A stretch of 64,000 bases of DNA, taken from NCBI RefSeq assembly GCF_002775205.1, contig NC_036450.1:12605479-12669478 (forward strand), written 5' to 3'. Positions 49,701-63,881 of this stretch are shown in pieces (the stretch's first letter is position 1; every line of letters starts with the position of its first letter). Under the pieces are notes generated by a model, which saw nothing but the letters and a program-made list of their open reading frames with translations, searched no databases and was not told the origin of the DNA. The position numbers and the translations under genes were made by a program. This DNA comes from Xiphophorus maculatus (lineage: Eukaryota; Chordata; Actinopteri; Cyprinodontiformes; Poeciliidae).

Positions 49701-52700
49701 GTTTCCGTCTGATAGGTTTTTCATCTCTGCCGATAAGAAGCTGTGGCTCGGTGGGCATGATTGGTTTGTCTTCAGTTTTACATCAGCGTGTGAACATAAT
49801 GCCATCGACCCAGATCGACATGATGAAACATCTGAGCAAAACATGGCAATCACAAACCAAAACAAAACACAAGCCTCCTTCTTTCCCATGTTTGTACACA
49901 TCTTCACATTGAAAGAGATGTAAAGCTTTGTCTCATGCTCACCTGTCCGCTTTACGTGGTTGTCATAGTCCAGTCGTTTGCTGCCTCAACAAGCTGTTTG
50001 TGTTGGATGACAAACTGCTTTGCCTTCTTTGTTGCCTGGGTGAGGATGCTGTCTTCCTCTCTCCTGTCCGTCTCTGTTCTCAGAGCATCAACAACATGGA
50101 GGAAATGTTAAGATGGAGGAAGCTGTTGCAAGGTGGACACATCAGTCTGCTTTCATCAAGCTCAGCATCATCGGCTCTCTGGTCTCGTTCTCCTTCACTC
50201 TTCCGGTCTTTTTCCTTCGAGTTGGAGCTGAAATCTTTCTTCCCGTGTCCTTTTCTCCATCCCAGTTTGTCTGCTTCTATTCACACATCATTTATCTTAT
50301 TCTGTGCAGAGACCCAAGCTTCTTCTATGTCTCAAATGTCGCCCCAGTATGTCCTCTTTTCTTTTCACTGCCTCCTTCTTCTCATCTTCAGGTGAGCCTC
50401 TGTCTTCTCCTTCTCTCCCTCTCCCCTGCTGTCATCCCTCAGCTGGCGTTCATTACTGCTCTTTCTCCTGCACAGTCCGCTCAGTCACACATGCGCAGTG
50501 TTCTCACACATGCATACATGCGCACGCACACACACGCAGACACACACAGTGCTCTGTCTCCTCTGTGCTTCTGGCTCAGTCCTTATTCATGTAGTTTATT
50601 CTGCCTGCCCGCCCCCTCCTGCCTGCCTCTCTCTTTTTCTCACTGCAGCACTCACTGCAGTGCCTCTGCAGGCGGGATCACGTTTGCTCGTTGCCAGAGA
50701 AAATACTTCAGCCAATCAGGATGGTACTCCCCACCCCCATCTAAACACACAAATGCATACACACACACAAACCCTTTCTGAGATGCAAAAAGAAACCAAA
50801 AGCAATGAATCATACTTTATATGCTGGCATATGGTAAAGCAGCACCAGCCAGGCACACGGAGAGCTTGTGAGGCTTAGATAGGAGACACATAAGCTTACC
50901 ACCTAATGGGGTTTGTATCAGACTGGATACATTGAAAAACAGACCCAGCATCTCCATCACAGACAGCATTTATCTTTCCTAAAGCCTGAAACAAAATTTC
51001 TCAAAAACCTCAAACCAGCACCCTAAGCTCTTCTCGCAGATCCAAACATGCAGGGATGTTGCATAACGAGGATTTTGTTACGTTTTGTATCCGCTCAAGA
51101 AGCTTTGACACTGACAGAACAAATAATCCCGAGATCAAAGCGCAACAAAAACAAACCAGAATTAAAACATATGAACATCCGTTGCATAATGTCATGAGCG
51201 ACTGGAAAACTGAGCATCAGTTCAGAGTTTCAGCAGTCAGTACAATGAATTGGTTCTATAAGTTGCTAAGATGTTATGGGGAAGGGACACAGCACACACT
51301 CATCATTGCTGTAGCATGCTGAAGGTTTCTCAAATTATTTTTAGTGAGAATTTTTTTAGTATCACAGTTTTTCTGTTTTTAGTAATGTGGTGTTATTATT
51401 ATGATTATCAGCATCACATCAGATACAGCATTTCTCCTCAGTGTGGGGCAACAGTTAACGCTTTTTTACCCACAAATCTTAATCATTAAATGTTTTGTAG
51501 GAAGAATTTACTGTGCATTGTATTTATAGGATATACTGACCCTGCTTGGATAAATTGCTGTAGTCAGGGCTTTCTGATGGACATTCCTAAACATTCATCC
51601 AAGGCTTTAACTTCTTAAATTACATGAGTTGCACAAGTACTACCTGAAGTATAACATCACATTTTGTGTCATCAGGCCACAAAATATGTGTCCAGTAAAA
51701 AGCACATTACTGCTGAGTGCATTTGTAAAGTGTAATCTGGCTTTCTATATTAGTTTTGGGATAATCTGGACTTCCACCCCACATTTTTTTCAGGACTCTT
51801 TTAATTATCTGTAGAGACACATTCTCACCAGCTTTGTTACCACATGAAATTGGGCCAAAAACATCATTCTTCTGCCAGAAAGAATTAGGTCTAGAAGTAT
51901 TTTTATTCAAGCAAGAAGTTTGTGGCAAGATGGCAGCCAAGGTTAAAGCTAATCCTGTCTAGGAGTCTAGTGTTGGGTGTAACAGCAGGAAATGTATTTT
52001 TATTAGTAATTATTCTTGCACAGCAAAATTATGTCTTCAAATCTACTCAGCTGATAATAGTTTTGTTATCTTGATGTGCCTGAACATATAATCTGTGATG
52101 GCCTCAGAAGTTTAAGAATAGCCCCTGAACTGGCACAAAATGATGCTGAATAATGCTGATCAGTGGATGGATGTTACAAAGAGGGCAATATGGATGTTCT
52201 GTAGTGAGATTTCGTTACCCGTAGGAGGTGCTGGTGTGTCAGTTCCTTTGTCATGTATTTCTGTACATGTAATGTAAACCTTTAATTGCTGTAGGCTGTT
52301 TATCGACATTTTTACTGTAGCTTCATTCAGGCGTTCAGTGTACTGTGGCATTTTATAAAGAACTGTGAACAATTTAACTAAATGTCCTTGCACATTTATG
52401 GCTGTATTTTAAATTGATAAACATTTTAAAGTCTAGCAAATGCTTCATATTCATCAAATGTGCCGAATATGAAAACAAACATATTATAGGCTGCAATACC
52501 GGCTACAAATTATGTGGATGTGACAGCATTTTTCTTACAGGAAAAAAATCTATATATATTTGTTCTTTTATGATTGAGTTCCAGAAAGCAAAGCGTTTTT
52601 GGTTAATTAATTTAGTTAACCATAATAAAAACAGAGTATTACCTGTTGTCAAGAATACTTTTCAAAGCTCACCTTTCTGTTTACCATTTTGAGAGTGCAG

Positions 52701-54182
52701 TCTGTTCTCTCTATACAGTGATTATAAATTAAGAAAAGTGACTAAATAGTTTGGATTCCTGTTAAGCAAGCATTTCTTAACTTCCTCACAACTCACAAAA
52801 GCATTGCGGAACACAAAAAGGTTCCCGTCAAGTTTTAGATCTTCTTCCTTTGAAACTGGGCATAAATAAGTCAAATGGTTAATTGTTGAATTGATAAAAA
52901 CTTCTGATTTTTTTTTAGCCTCTGGAAATGTAACTATACTAAAAAAGTGACAATTAATAAGATTCTTAGATTCATACTTACCCTGAGCTTTGAAGCGATG
53001 TCATTCAGTTAGTTTTGGTTACGGCACCATTTTTATCAACTTCATCTCTTTGCCATACCTGCTCCTGAAAAACCAGTCTGTCATTCTTTGTTTTATTATT
53101 GGCTTTTTCTCCTCTTTACACAACGCTTCTTATTTTAGTGGATGATAGTCAAATGACATTAAGTCAAGAGTTCTCTAATTTCAGTCAAAATTGAGGTTGA
53201 TACTTTGGTTGTGAAATGCATTGCAGGATCTGTAATACAGATTAGTAAAAATACATTTAAAGATAATTTCTGAGTCTCTGTTACAATGTTTTGGAACATA
53301 TACTGTACATGCTCAGAAATGTTGTGTGCTGAGTAGAGAGAGTTTTTTTAATATTATTTTAAAGGGACAGTATTATGTATTTTCCAGGCACATTTCTATT
53401 TCATCGCACATTTCCATTTCATCGGTAACTAGGTTACCTTGAATTGTTATAAAAATGCTGTAATTATTAAACATGACTTAGAAGTAATTTGACTTCGTAA
53501 TATGACACCTGGAAATTTTCCCCTGTTTCTTGAAGAAGCTACTGCTCTTTCTAACGCTGCCTTCATATCATTATGCAGACTCAGCAATGTCTTTCTGTTA
53601 TGCTGTTTATAACCATAAACTGAATGTTTGCTGATTCCTGCTGCCACTAGTCTGGTGGAGCTGTGTGGGGAAGGGGTGATCTGTGAGGAGGAAGCTCCAA
53701 GGTTAAACAAAATCAAAATGTAAACTTGGTCTCTTTATGGCTCATTAGTTATATTTAGAAAATCTTTTGAGCTGATAATTACCATTTGATTTATTGGTAA
53801 AAAGACAAAATGTTCTGTCTAATAAATACTAATTACTGGCCTTTGACTTGCTAATTCTTAGACAACACAATCTGATTGATAGTCTTATCAGTTATGCAGT
53901 CATGTACAGTTCCTGGATCAGGAGGTGATGACTGAGGAAATCTTATGGAAGAACGTGACCACTGTCAAGGCAATGATAAAGCATTTGGTAACAGAATGCT
54001 GGTTGCATTGAATAAATGTACAGAGTTAGCTAAAAAAGAACAAGATAATGCTGTAAATTATATTTTAAAGAAAAATAAAACATCATTAAGGCAATTAAAA
54101 AGGAGGCAAGTAGGCATTTACATTTCTTTGGAGAATAAAAGCATTTGTGGTATGACAGTTAGGCAAAAATTAAATGTGCAAA

Positions 54183-55421
54183 TAGGCCTGTTGCGATAAA
54201 CGATAAATCAATTAATCGTACGATAAATTAAAACTATCGAAGTCATTTTAATTATCGGCATTATCGTCTCTTCCGACCTTTTTCTCTTTCTGTTGATGAC
54301 ATGAATGAAAAAAGACTCAACTCCGGTGCTCTCCATTGACCCTCCCTTCCTCATTTCCTTAGTGTAAAGCCCAGCGCACACGACACGATCTTAGAACTGC
54401 CGGCCGATTTTCAAAACCTGACAGATCACACATTAGCCGACAGAAATCCTAGGTATTACAGTTCGATCGGGTTCGGTCCTGCCATGTGGTGTCCAACAAT
54501 GGACACAAAATAATGGCTACAAGTCCAGTGAACTAATTTTAAAACCAGGCATTAATCAATGCTTTACTACAATCTACCTGCAATGCATGTGGCTAGTGTC
54601 AGCGTAAAGTCCTGACTGAATGAAAATCATTGTAACCTATTTATAATGAAAAGTTACCGGATTTATCAACTGCAGTAGCAATTTCGCTCCAACTCCTCCT
54701 CTTGTCATTTCTATATTCTTTGCATGTTGAATAAACATTAATGTTGTTTCCACGTATCATCTCCAATGTCAGCAGTGTCAGCTGTTTGGGATTCCCCTCT
54801 GTAATTTCCCCTCAGAAAACAGGGAGGGGAATCTGCTGGCTACCTGTCACATTCAACAGGCTGCGTTAAGATCCCAGTCGGGGAAAACCCCTGATTTAGA
54901 TCGGAGCGGCAACCATGATCTACCATAACACACTACACAATCTTAGAAAGACCAAGTTCTAAGATTGTCATAAGGGGAAAAATAGGAGCAAAAAATCATG
55001 TAGTGTGAACTATTGCATCAGGTAGTCGAGGTGCCCATCTTCTCTATTTAAATCTAATTATTACTGAAGGGCAACATAATATACAGATTTTGTAATCTGC
55101 ACTCTTTTGGTTAAATGCAGTATTTATTTCCAATTTGGCTTTATGTTGTTTAGTTTTTATTCAAGTACGTTTTTTATTAATAGAGACTGAGAATCCATTT
55201 TATTTTTGTTTTTGGTTGTTTTGTTTATTTTGTTTATCAGTTCCAGTGTTACACTTTATTTTCAAAAGAATATTTATCTATCTTTGGCAGGAAATTGCAT
55301 GCATTATTACGTCATTTCCATTAAATCAGTGTAAAAAGGTCTTCAAACAATATTATCATTTATCGCAATAATTTTTGAGACAATTAATCGCTCAGCAAAA
55401 TTTGCTATCGTGACAGGCCTA
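54183..55421. mobile_element. Non-autonomous hAT element with perfect 8-bp target duplication
   Basis: The element begins TAGGCCTGTTGCGATAA and ends TATCGTGACAGGCCTA, giving matching terminal inverted repeats. It is flanked by the same 8 bases, TGTGCAAA, at 54175-54182 and 55422-55429, the target-duplication length of hAT transposons. Sub-terminal inverted words (ATTAATCG near both ends) support the call. It encodes no transposase. A different sequence at about 54361-55030, starting 'AGTGTAAAGCCCAGCGCACA' and ending near 'GTAGTGTGAACTATTGCATC', looks like a second MITE inserted inside it. Confidence 0.85.
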
Positions 55422-56385
55422 TGTGCAAAACAGGCAACAGTGAAAATCTATTTTACATTTTTCTTTTACTTACAAATCATTTTACACCACTAGGTGGAAG
55501 CAAAGAGAGTCTGAGTGCTTTCTAATAATTCCTAACTCTCTCTCCCTGAGATGGCTTTATTCATTAACACCTAAAACAACACACACTGTTATGTGTATGG
55601 AAGTTAGAAGTGGCAGCACTTGTGGACTTTGAGCACACAATATGAGAAAACCCAGCTGAAGTCGATGAATGAGGTAGCAGACATACATTCTGAGGGAATT
55701 TACAACCATCTCGTTTGTCTTTTACTTGTTAAATATTACTAACTTCTTCCAGGTACATAGTTTTTGTCATGTTGTCCCTCTTTCATAATGACTTAATGTA
55801 GCAGCTGGTGATATAAACAGCAATTGTCTGTAAACTTAAGAAAATAAAAGGCATTTATGTTTTCAGTCACAAAAGACAAGGAACTGCAGATAAAGCAAAT
55901 TATCTTCTAATGTGTGCAGTATCACATTGAACATTTGCCAAAAAATGCATTTTCTAACTTCATGGGAAAATAAAAAGAAGAAAGTTTGAAGGTACTTGTA
56001 TAAGCTGTTCTCAATTACAGAGCTTCTCTCTTTGCACCACAACAAAAAGACACCGTCCAGGTCATAACGGTAATATGTACAAATATGATAAGAGGATATG
56101 GAAGTCAGAATAAATATGTGAGAATTTGGACATCCTAACAAGTTTGATGTGTTAATATGTTACAACATCATTTACTGGTTCACTCCAGGTTACAAATACC
56201 AGGAAAAAGTTAACTGAAAAGGAAGATGCTTTGAGAAAAATACACTTTGTGTCCTTTGTGAGACCAGTTGGCCAATACAGGAAGAATGATAGCACATAGG
56301 ATCAGCGTTAATGGTTTTGTTATAATTTAAATCCATGCAAAATAAATTACAGTATCCAGGACCACTTAATGTTTATGGGGTTTGA

Positions 56386-59300
56386 CTAACCAAAGTATCC
56401 GTGAAAGAACACAGCGACACACAGGAGAATGACGGCATTTGCATTGACAATGTTCCTCCAGAAAGGCTTCTCTGTTGTATCTGTTAGCTGCTTCTTCAGT
56501 TCTGCTTCCTCCTCTGGAGTAAGTTTTGGTGCCTTTTTGTTCTCCTCCAGGCCACAGAAGGACATTAGCATTTTCTTGAAGAAATTTGGCTTTTTCTTAG
56601 GTTCTGGAATAAAGGCAAAGAGATTTTTGTATCAAAATAAAGTCATGTGAAAAATACAGCTATCTTTAAAGCAACTTCAATCTTATGAAGTGTAAACTAT
56701 GTGTTCTCTATACCTTTTACATCAATTTTACTGTCGTCGTCATCATGATCCCCAATCCAGTCATCCGGATCAATGTCCACTCTTTCCTCTGTACGGTTCC
56801 TCAGACTCCAGCACAATCGGTACAGCTGGGAAAATAACACAACATATTATGTGAGACAAACTTTAAAGAGCTCATAAAAATGCCCAACTATTGCAGCACA
56901 AATCATGTATGTTGTATAGGTTTAAAGCAGCAGGATGTAACTTTTATAAAACAGTCTGATTTTTATTAAAGCAGCAGGATGTAACTTTTATAAAACAGTC
57001 TGATATTTATTAAAGCAGCAGGATGTAACTTTACTAATCAGTCTGATTTATACTCTTGTCTGTTGACTGCTAGAGTTAGGCACCATCACCCCTCTTGACC
57101 CCACAAGGATAGACATATTGGATAATATGTTTATCCATCATATGTTTAATATCAGAGTTGGATGTTTTTTTTAATATTTGTTTTACTTCTTAAAACTATC
57201 ACTATGTTGTGACAGTATGGTACGAGACACATGATATGTGAAAAAAGAACAAATACTCTGCTTTGTCAGAAGGAACTTCTCAGAGCCAAGAGGAGGGTCT
57301 TAGTGTTGTCAATCACTTCGTGTGCCCGCCCCTAACACACTCCCCCTTTCTCTCTGATGCACTAAAGCTTGTTCACCACAACAAAGACTGCATGAATGCT
57401 CAGGCTAGTTAGCATGGCCATCGATGATGGCAGATACATGGTTTTCATGAAACAGGAAGCTGTTGCACATTGAGCACCATGTACATGAGGATGATTGACG
57501 GTGCTTAGATCCTCCTCTTAGCTCTGATTGGTTGTTTCTGACTGGAAGAGGTGAATTTCTGCAGATGACAAGAGGAAGTTGATCTTTTCACAGATTGCCT
57601 GTCTCATATTATACTGTCACAACATGGTGACAGTTTTAACAAATGTAAAAAACATACTTTTATAAAAGTTACATACTGCAGCCTTCAGTGAACAAAGTCA
57701 ACAAAGTAAGTGAAGTGCGTTTTAGCAACTGGAGATTGCTGCAATTGATATAAACATGAATTCTTCTGTAAATGCATTTTGTCTTTTGATTGGTGTAATA
57801 AAGAAAATCTTGAAGTTCATGGAGACTCTATAAATTAGCAAAAAAGTCTTCAAAGTACAGTATTCTTAGCTGCTAACTTCTTCACCATCTTGAACTTCAC
57901 TCAGAAACTGCATACTAAGATTTTATTTTACTCTATTATTTTACTTTAACAAGAATTTGGATATAATGTAATCATAAGCAGAAAAAAAATTAAAAGGGTT
58001 TGTGCAGGAAGTTCATATTCCCTTTCTGCTGATTGAGGTTCACAGTGGATAGTCTTCCTGTGAACAATTACTGATTTGGAAAGTTACAGATTAAGCTACT
58101 CTTATCACAAAGCTGTCCCGTACATGCTTGTCATCGATGGGCTTGGTCATTAGGGAGATTCCAAGTATGAGGATGCAAGAGACAAGGAACAGGATCATCC
58201 CAAAGTAGAGGTAGTGCACTCCACAGATGATGGTAGGACAGTCACTCGGGTTAACACAGCTCCCTGTCCCATAGATAAACTCTGTGATCATCCTGGTTAA
58301 TCCTATTACTAGGCCAATTGTGAGTCCGAAAAAGGCGCCCTGTAAAAAGAAGAAAGAAAGAAGGAAAGAAGACACACTATTAAAACAATAATCTACCTAC
58401 TGATGTCTAGCTTAAATCAATACAACTCTGTAATGGTATGCTGCATCAATAAATTTGGCTTCACAACAAAGCTAAAACAGGTAAGACATCTAATTCTGTC
58501 AAAAGATAACAAAAATCCTCCTTCAACATAACCCTCCCAAATAACGTTACATCATCTTTGGTTGATGTGACAGAAACTAAAAATACATTTTCTTTATAAC
58601 AAAACAGATTTTTTGAAGATATAAATTACAGTATCAATAAATCACTTCTGGATGACTGGTGAGGGTCCACAGCCTTAAAACTGAGTAAATAACAAACCCA
58701 ATAGGACCCATAGTTTGTTACCTGATGGCCACTTTGGAACGAAAACTACCATATCTTCTTATTTTTTCTATATGAGGAGGCTAAAAAAGTGATTCATTGG
58801 TTTTCTCTCTTAAAGACTAGAACCACTATCCAGCTCTGTTACACCACAGCTACAATTCTTCTCACAGCATTAAACAGGCATTTCAACCATTGCAGGTCCA
58901 TGATGTGCAGAGCCTTTCTAATAAGAAGGTTTTTAACAACCTCAGTCATGGTGACTGACTGTTCTTCTCCAAGTCTCAAGAGGCTGCCTTCTTTGTCCAG
59001 ATGACTAAATTCAAGGGATCAATAAAGTGCTTTTTCTATCAAGTGGTAATATCCTCAGTTCATGCAACTATAAGATCAACTGTAAACTAAAATGAAACTC
59101 ACAGTTTCATTAACTCGTTTACAGAACATGCCCAGCATGAAGACAGCGGCCACAGGTGGAGTGAGATAGCTGGTGATTGACTGCATGTAGTCATAGAGCT
59201 GACCACTCTGGGCTGACTGCACTATAGGAATCCAGGCAATGCTTATTCCAATAAGGATCACAATGAACACCCTGAAAGGTGGAATAGACAAAGAGTCATG

Positions 59301-62300
59301 GCTAAAGTCAAGCATACAAACAGTAATCATATTAGAATCAAGCGAAAACGGTTTTACCTGCCAGCAATCATCAGTTCCCTTTCTTTGGCATGAGGACGGA
59401 CCTTAGTATAAATGTCCATGGTGAAGAGAGTACTAGCACTGTTAAATATTGAAGTAAGGGAGCTCATTAGAGAGGCCATCATCACTGACAGCATCAAACC
59501 CCTCAGACCTGAAGAGAGATAGACAAAGGTTAAAGAAGACATAAAGACACAAATGTGTTGATTCAAATTTTAAGACAATGTTGTTGATTTGCTCACCATT
59601 TGGCATAAGATCCACAACCAGTTTGGGATAGGCAATGTTGGTGCATCCAACTTCAGCTCCACAGTATTTATTACATTCTTCCGGGATCACACATGCCACC
59701 ACATCTGAATGTTTTAAGAAATTGTTTAGACTTTATTGTTGTTTTACAACAGATTTTTGCCTCAAGACAACAGAACTTGGAAACATCAAAACACGCACCA
59801 GGATACAAGATCCTGCTTATCATTCCAGGAAAAACCATGAGAAACATGGGCAGCAGCTTCAAGTAACCACACAAAATGCAACCTGCTTTCACATGAGAGA
59901 GATTCTTGGCTGAGAGGCAACGCTGGACAATCACCTGCACAAAAAGATGGACAAAAGATTTAACATATAGGTGTTAAATACTTAATACTTCTACTGTATC
60001 AAGAAAAATATTAGAAGGTTTTAGCAGAGCTGTTGCTGCTTTATGTCATTTAAATTTCCTCACTCAGAAAATCTCTAAAGTAATATCAATAAATTGAAAA
60101 TGGTTGTGGTGGATGTGCCTGAATATGAATAACTATTTCGGTGCATGCAACTTTAAGTGAGCAGATAAAGCACAAACATATTGGTGATTTCAATTTAAGG
60201 CAAATGGGGCTTTTGAGATGAATCATTTTAACTGAGCCATATATTAATAAATGGCAATGTTGGAAAACAAAAGCTAAGTAGAAGTATGACTCATAGTAAT
60301 ATTAGGGTAACGACTATTACATGCAATTACATGCACTGGACATTCCTCATCTTTTGTTAAAAAAAAACAACATGGCAGACGTGACTGTTGACAGTCTTTA
60401 GATTAGATCATACAGTATGTCCATTTACCAACACTTTAGACACATTTAGCATAGCTTGTCGTGCACATTACATAGCAACAGAACATAAACATCATTCTCT
60501 ATGACTAACATTATTTCAATAACAGCTAACCAACAGAGACGCACACAAGTACTTTCTCTCATTTGAAAATCGGTCAAATTTGCTCTGTTTTACATTTACT
60601 GTTGGTGTTAAAGTAAAAAAAAAGATACCAGTATTCATTTGTGAACTGAAGAATTTGTGTCTAGGCAACTACAGGTCCAAGAAATCTCAGGAGGTTAGCA
60701 AAATATTTGTAAAGTAATTGCAATTCAGCTCATAGATCACTCTTTTACTCCAAAGGGCTGTTATATGACATGGCTCTTCACTATCAGCTGGCAACCTTAG
60801 ACCGCCTCAGTGATTCTGTCCAAAACAGGCGAGATAAAAGAGCGTGAATGCGCATACGGTTATGTAAAAATCAACTGGATGAGTTTATGGCCTTAGATTG
60901 TTTCTGGTATTCAGTAAAACCTTTTTGCTGAGTCAGTGGAAGTAAAGCATCCACACAGTCAAATGTACTGATTGTATTTTTACTGACCTGATCAGCACAC
61001 CAGTACCAGGTGGCCTGGATGGTGAGTCCAAACACCATGCCAGGCCAAGGCAGGTCTCCTGTTATTGGATCTCTAAAAAGATGGAAGGCGTCTTTCCGAG
61101 GCTCGTAGCACTCTGCACTGATGTTAGTGGTGTTTGTGGGAACTGCAGTCATGTAGTGTGTCTCGAAATTTTCATAGCCCCCCACTTTATTGAAAGCTGA
61201 GGGTAGACAGGGAGAGATGGTTAGACTATGAAACAATAAAACAAATCAATAGTGCAAGATAAAATGATAAATAAGGATTATTGCTTATTACCAAAACCCA
61301 TGAGAATGAAAGATCCAATAAGCATGATGATCGTCTGTAAGGCGTCTGTATATATCACTGCAGCCAGTCCACCTAAGATAAAACATGGCATTAGCAATAT
61401 GTAACATTTTTTATTCAGAAGCGTAGACAGTAACATGTGCACTAGAGAGAATAGGATTGTCTTGTTTTTATGCAAGTGTTCCTTTCCCGCTTGTTTTGTA
61501 AAAGTTATGTGAAGGTATGTGTGGATTATTGCAGAACAGCAATTGTTAGAGGGCTATTTGAGTCTTATTGTAGTCCATGGGCAATTAACCACAAACTCAC
61601 CACAAATATACAAGCCAGGAAAGGAGGAGTTTTCTTTTTACATGTGTTTTTTGATCTACCCAGTGCATTCAGCCTTGAGAAGACTTTACCCTCACTCAGG
61701 GTGTCTTTTACATAGATAAGACTTTTTGTAGGCTAGGTTTATGAGGAAAATGTTGATCTCCAAACAGGAAGTGAATTTCTTCCTGAGGATGCACCTGTGA
61801 CGGTGTACAGCGCAGTAATCGCCAATAGAGCGATAACAGCAACGTAGATGTTCAGTCCAAGAGCCTGCTGGATGAAAATGCCACCAGAGAACATGTCGGC
61901 CTGGGAGGAGACAGAAAGGATCTTTTACTTTAATTTGTTAAATGCATTGTTGAAAGTTTCAAAGATTAGAAAAAGAAAAAAAACATACAGAGATCTTTGT
62001 GAAGACGTAGAGGAAGAGGGAGAGCACAGAGAGATAAATACGAATGCGCTGTCCTCCGAACCTCTTCTTCAGGTACTCAGGCATGGTGATCACCTTGACA
62101 AATTTGATGATATTTTGCGTTATCAGGGCACAATGACTGTAATGGGTGCATTTTTCAACAGAAAATACATATGCTGCTTACCCCAGCTTTGATGTAGATC
62201 GGCACAAAGAGATATCCCAGAATAACGACAACAATAATAGCCTGGAACAAACAAAACATGGCAAAACATTGAAACTAACTACTAAAATATTAAACATTAA

Positions 62301-63881
62301 AAGAATTTTTAATTTTCAATTTTTTTGCATCATGAGATCTTGAATTTCCTATTTGGAAAACAGACCACAAATACTGACGTTCCACTCAAATCCACCAACG
62401 GCAATTCCAGCAGCTGCAGCAGTACCAGCAATCCCTACAAAGTGGCCGCTGCCAATGTTGCTGGCAAAGAGCGATGCTCCGATCTGTAAAAACGAAATAT
62501 CTGTTTAATTTACAAAGGGGTCCCAAAACAATCAATAAATACCAGATGATTTGCTCTGCTGATAAACACATTTGGAACATTCTCTGTCTTTAAGGCCCAG
62601 AAAAGATGATTCGACATCTCATTCAGGACAGGTTTAATGCAAGGAATGCAAAAGTTGTAGCTCATGTCCTGGATGAGACTGTGTGTGGAGGCTCTTGAGA
62701 CTCTAACTCTGACCACAGCCCACATCTTATGAATCTCCGAATAAAAAAGATTGAAAGGGCTCTGCTTGTCAGTCCTGTTGCTGTGGAAAAATCGTTTTCT
62801 ATGTCACTTTTTCCTTCTAGTCAATTTTCTATTAACCTGTTTGGATACAGTCCTTTGTGAACACTCAGCTTCTTTAGCATTAACTTTTTGTGACTTCCCT
62901 GACTGATATTGTGCTAGACATCTGTCAAATCAGCAATCCTCCATAAGATTGTGTAGGCCTTAACTTGGCCAAACCATTTCTTGTTGGTGTTATTTCTTTC
63001 TCATTTTGTGGGAGGCATGGGTAGTTCGTTTATCATTACTAAAATCATCATAATGAACCCTATTCACTAACATATATACATAGTATGCAGTAAGTTTTTT
63101 AATTTGATTATTGAATACAATTAACTTTTTGATTATGTTGCAATATTCAACTCCTCTAAAATGTGACAATAAAAAACTTCACCTCATTATGTTTTATAGA
63201 TGGGAGATCATTGCCTTTCTTATGAGGTTAAAAGTTAACTCGGGAGTAGACAAGATCGACTGAACCACCTCATTTACAGCGTTGTTTAATTTGGTCATGT
63301 TTACAGGAATGTATTCTTTTTTCTGATGTCTTTGGTCTCATCTGTTAGTTTTTACAAAAGTCTCATGGTTCCACTCTTGTTACCACTTTGCAAACCTGGT
63401 TTTTCAGTGTTCAGCATTCTCCTGCAAGCCTGTCCTAACAAGCCAAGCTTCAGTCGTTGTTTTTTGTTTTTTATATTTTTCCTTTTTTATTATTTCTTCT
63501 GACTAATTCTTCTATTTATGGCTTCAATTCATATTTACCATGTTGGGGCCTGTGAAGCCACAGATTCAGCTTCATTTCAACAGTCTCTAGCCTATTTTGA
63601 ACAAAAACAAAAAATTGGATTTTTGCTTCTTCTTTCCCATCCAATCCAATCTAACGTGTATGTGACCAACATGTCACTCCTGGTAAGAAGAGTGAACTTC
63701 TTTTTAATCATACCTATTTTTCATCACAACTGTAATCGTTCTCAAGGCTGAGAACTAGCAAAATAGCAAAAGAACAAAACATGTTTCTCATTTGTTGTCA
63801 GATACCCACTGGCCACCACACCATACTCCTCCCTGCGAGGAAAAAGCCACCCACAGTGGATCGATTGGTGCGGACCATAGC
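56386..63881 (-). CDS. slc5a1: Sodium/glucose cotransporter 1 (SGLT1), 5' end beyond the window
   Basis: SGLT1 couples two Na+ to glucose/galactose uptake at the gut brush border. Exons present (5' to 3'): 63881-63810, 62483-62379, 62241-62182, 62093-61989, 61900-61795, 61372-61292, 61196-60988, 59934-59799, 59704-59597, 59508-59358, 59271-59103, 58339-58124, 56825-56714, 56603-56386. GT-AG and phases agree; 615 aa. About 45 N-terminal residues of the first exon are missing past base 64000; human SGLT1 has 664. Landmarks: [31 protein letters not shown], the [17 protein letters not shown] Na+-site helix, [18 protein letters not shown] with the sugar-site glutamine, and [20 protein letters not shown]. 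The cytoplasmic loop ends [18 protein letters not shown], and the last helix ends [15 protein letters not shown] and the CGLE-KMT-type loop favour SGLT1 over other SLC5 members. The linker carries an acidic [10 protein letters not shown] run. Two introns bracket a MITE region (56923-57683). Confidence 0.93.
56923..57683. mobile_element. MITE with triplicated 44-bp terminus in an slc5a1 intron
   Basis: The left end, AGCAGGATGTAACTTTTATAAA, is repeated three times at a 44-base period (starts 56923, 56967 and 57011). The right end near 57655-57683 carries its inverse (TTTATAAAAGTTACAT-CTGC). Further in, ACTATCACTATGTTGTGACA (57196-57215) is inverted as TGTCACAACATGGTGACAGT (57616-57635). The terminal repeats are therefore long and imperfect. 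No coding capacity is seen. Superfamily not determined. Confidence 0.75.

Larger units (their letters stand above)
43000..56100. other. Gene-poor tract between the CpG block and slc5a1
   Basis: No protein-coding exon could be supported over about 13 kb. Contents include hairpin clusters (43698-43737, 45031-45117, 45912-45943, 46082-46190), a probable LINE 3' end (47290-47520), a (TTA)n run near 47740 and non-repetitive, less AT-rich blocks near 45340-45960, 48480-48800 and 48960-49700. A C/T-rich and CA-rich stretch lies at 50000-50780, and a hAT MITE at 54183-55421. The longer open frames here (for example 49354-49923) have no family features. Confidence 0.6.

Noticed and set aside
49354-49923. 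189-codon open frame on the plus strand
   Set aside because: No splice context, no family motif, and overlapping frames on both strands are equally open; it lies in the noncoding candidate enhancer block.
50113-50781. 222-codon open frame rich in Ser/Leu/Pro
   Set aside because: It reflects a C/T-rich and CA-microsatellite stretch (CACACA, CTCTCT); low-complexity translation without domain features.
53945-54199. 84-codon plus-strand frame rich in Lys/Asn
   Set aside because: AT-driven open frame, ends inside the hAT element's target site; no splice or family support.
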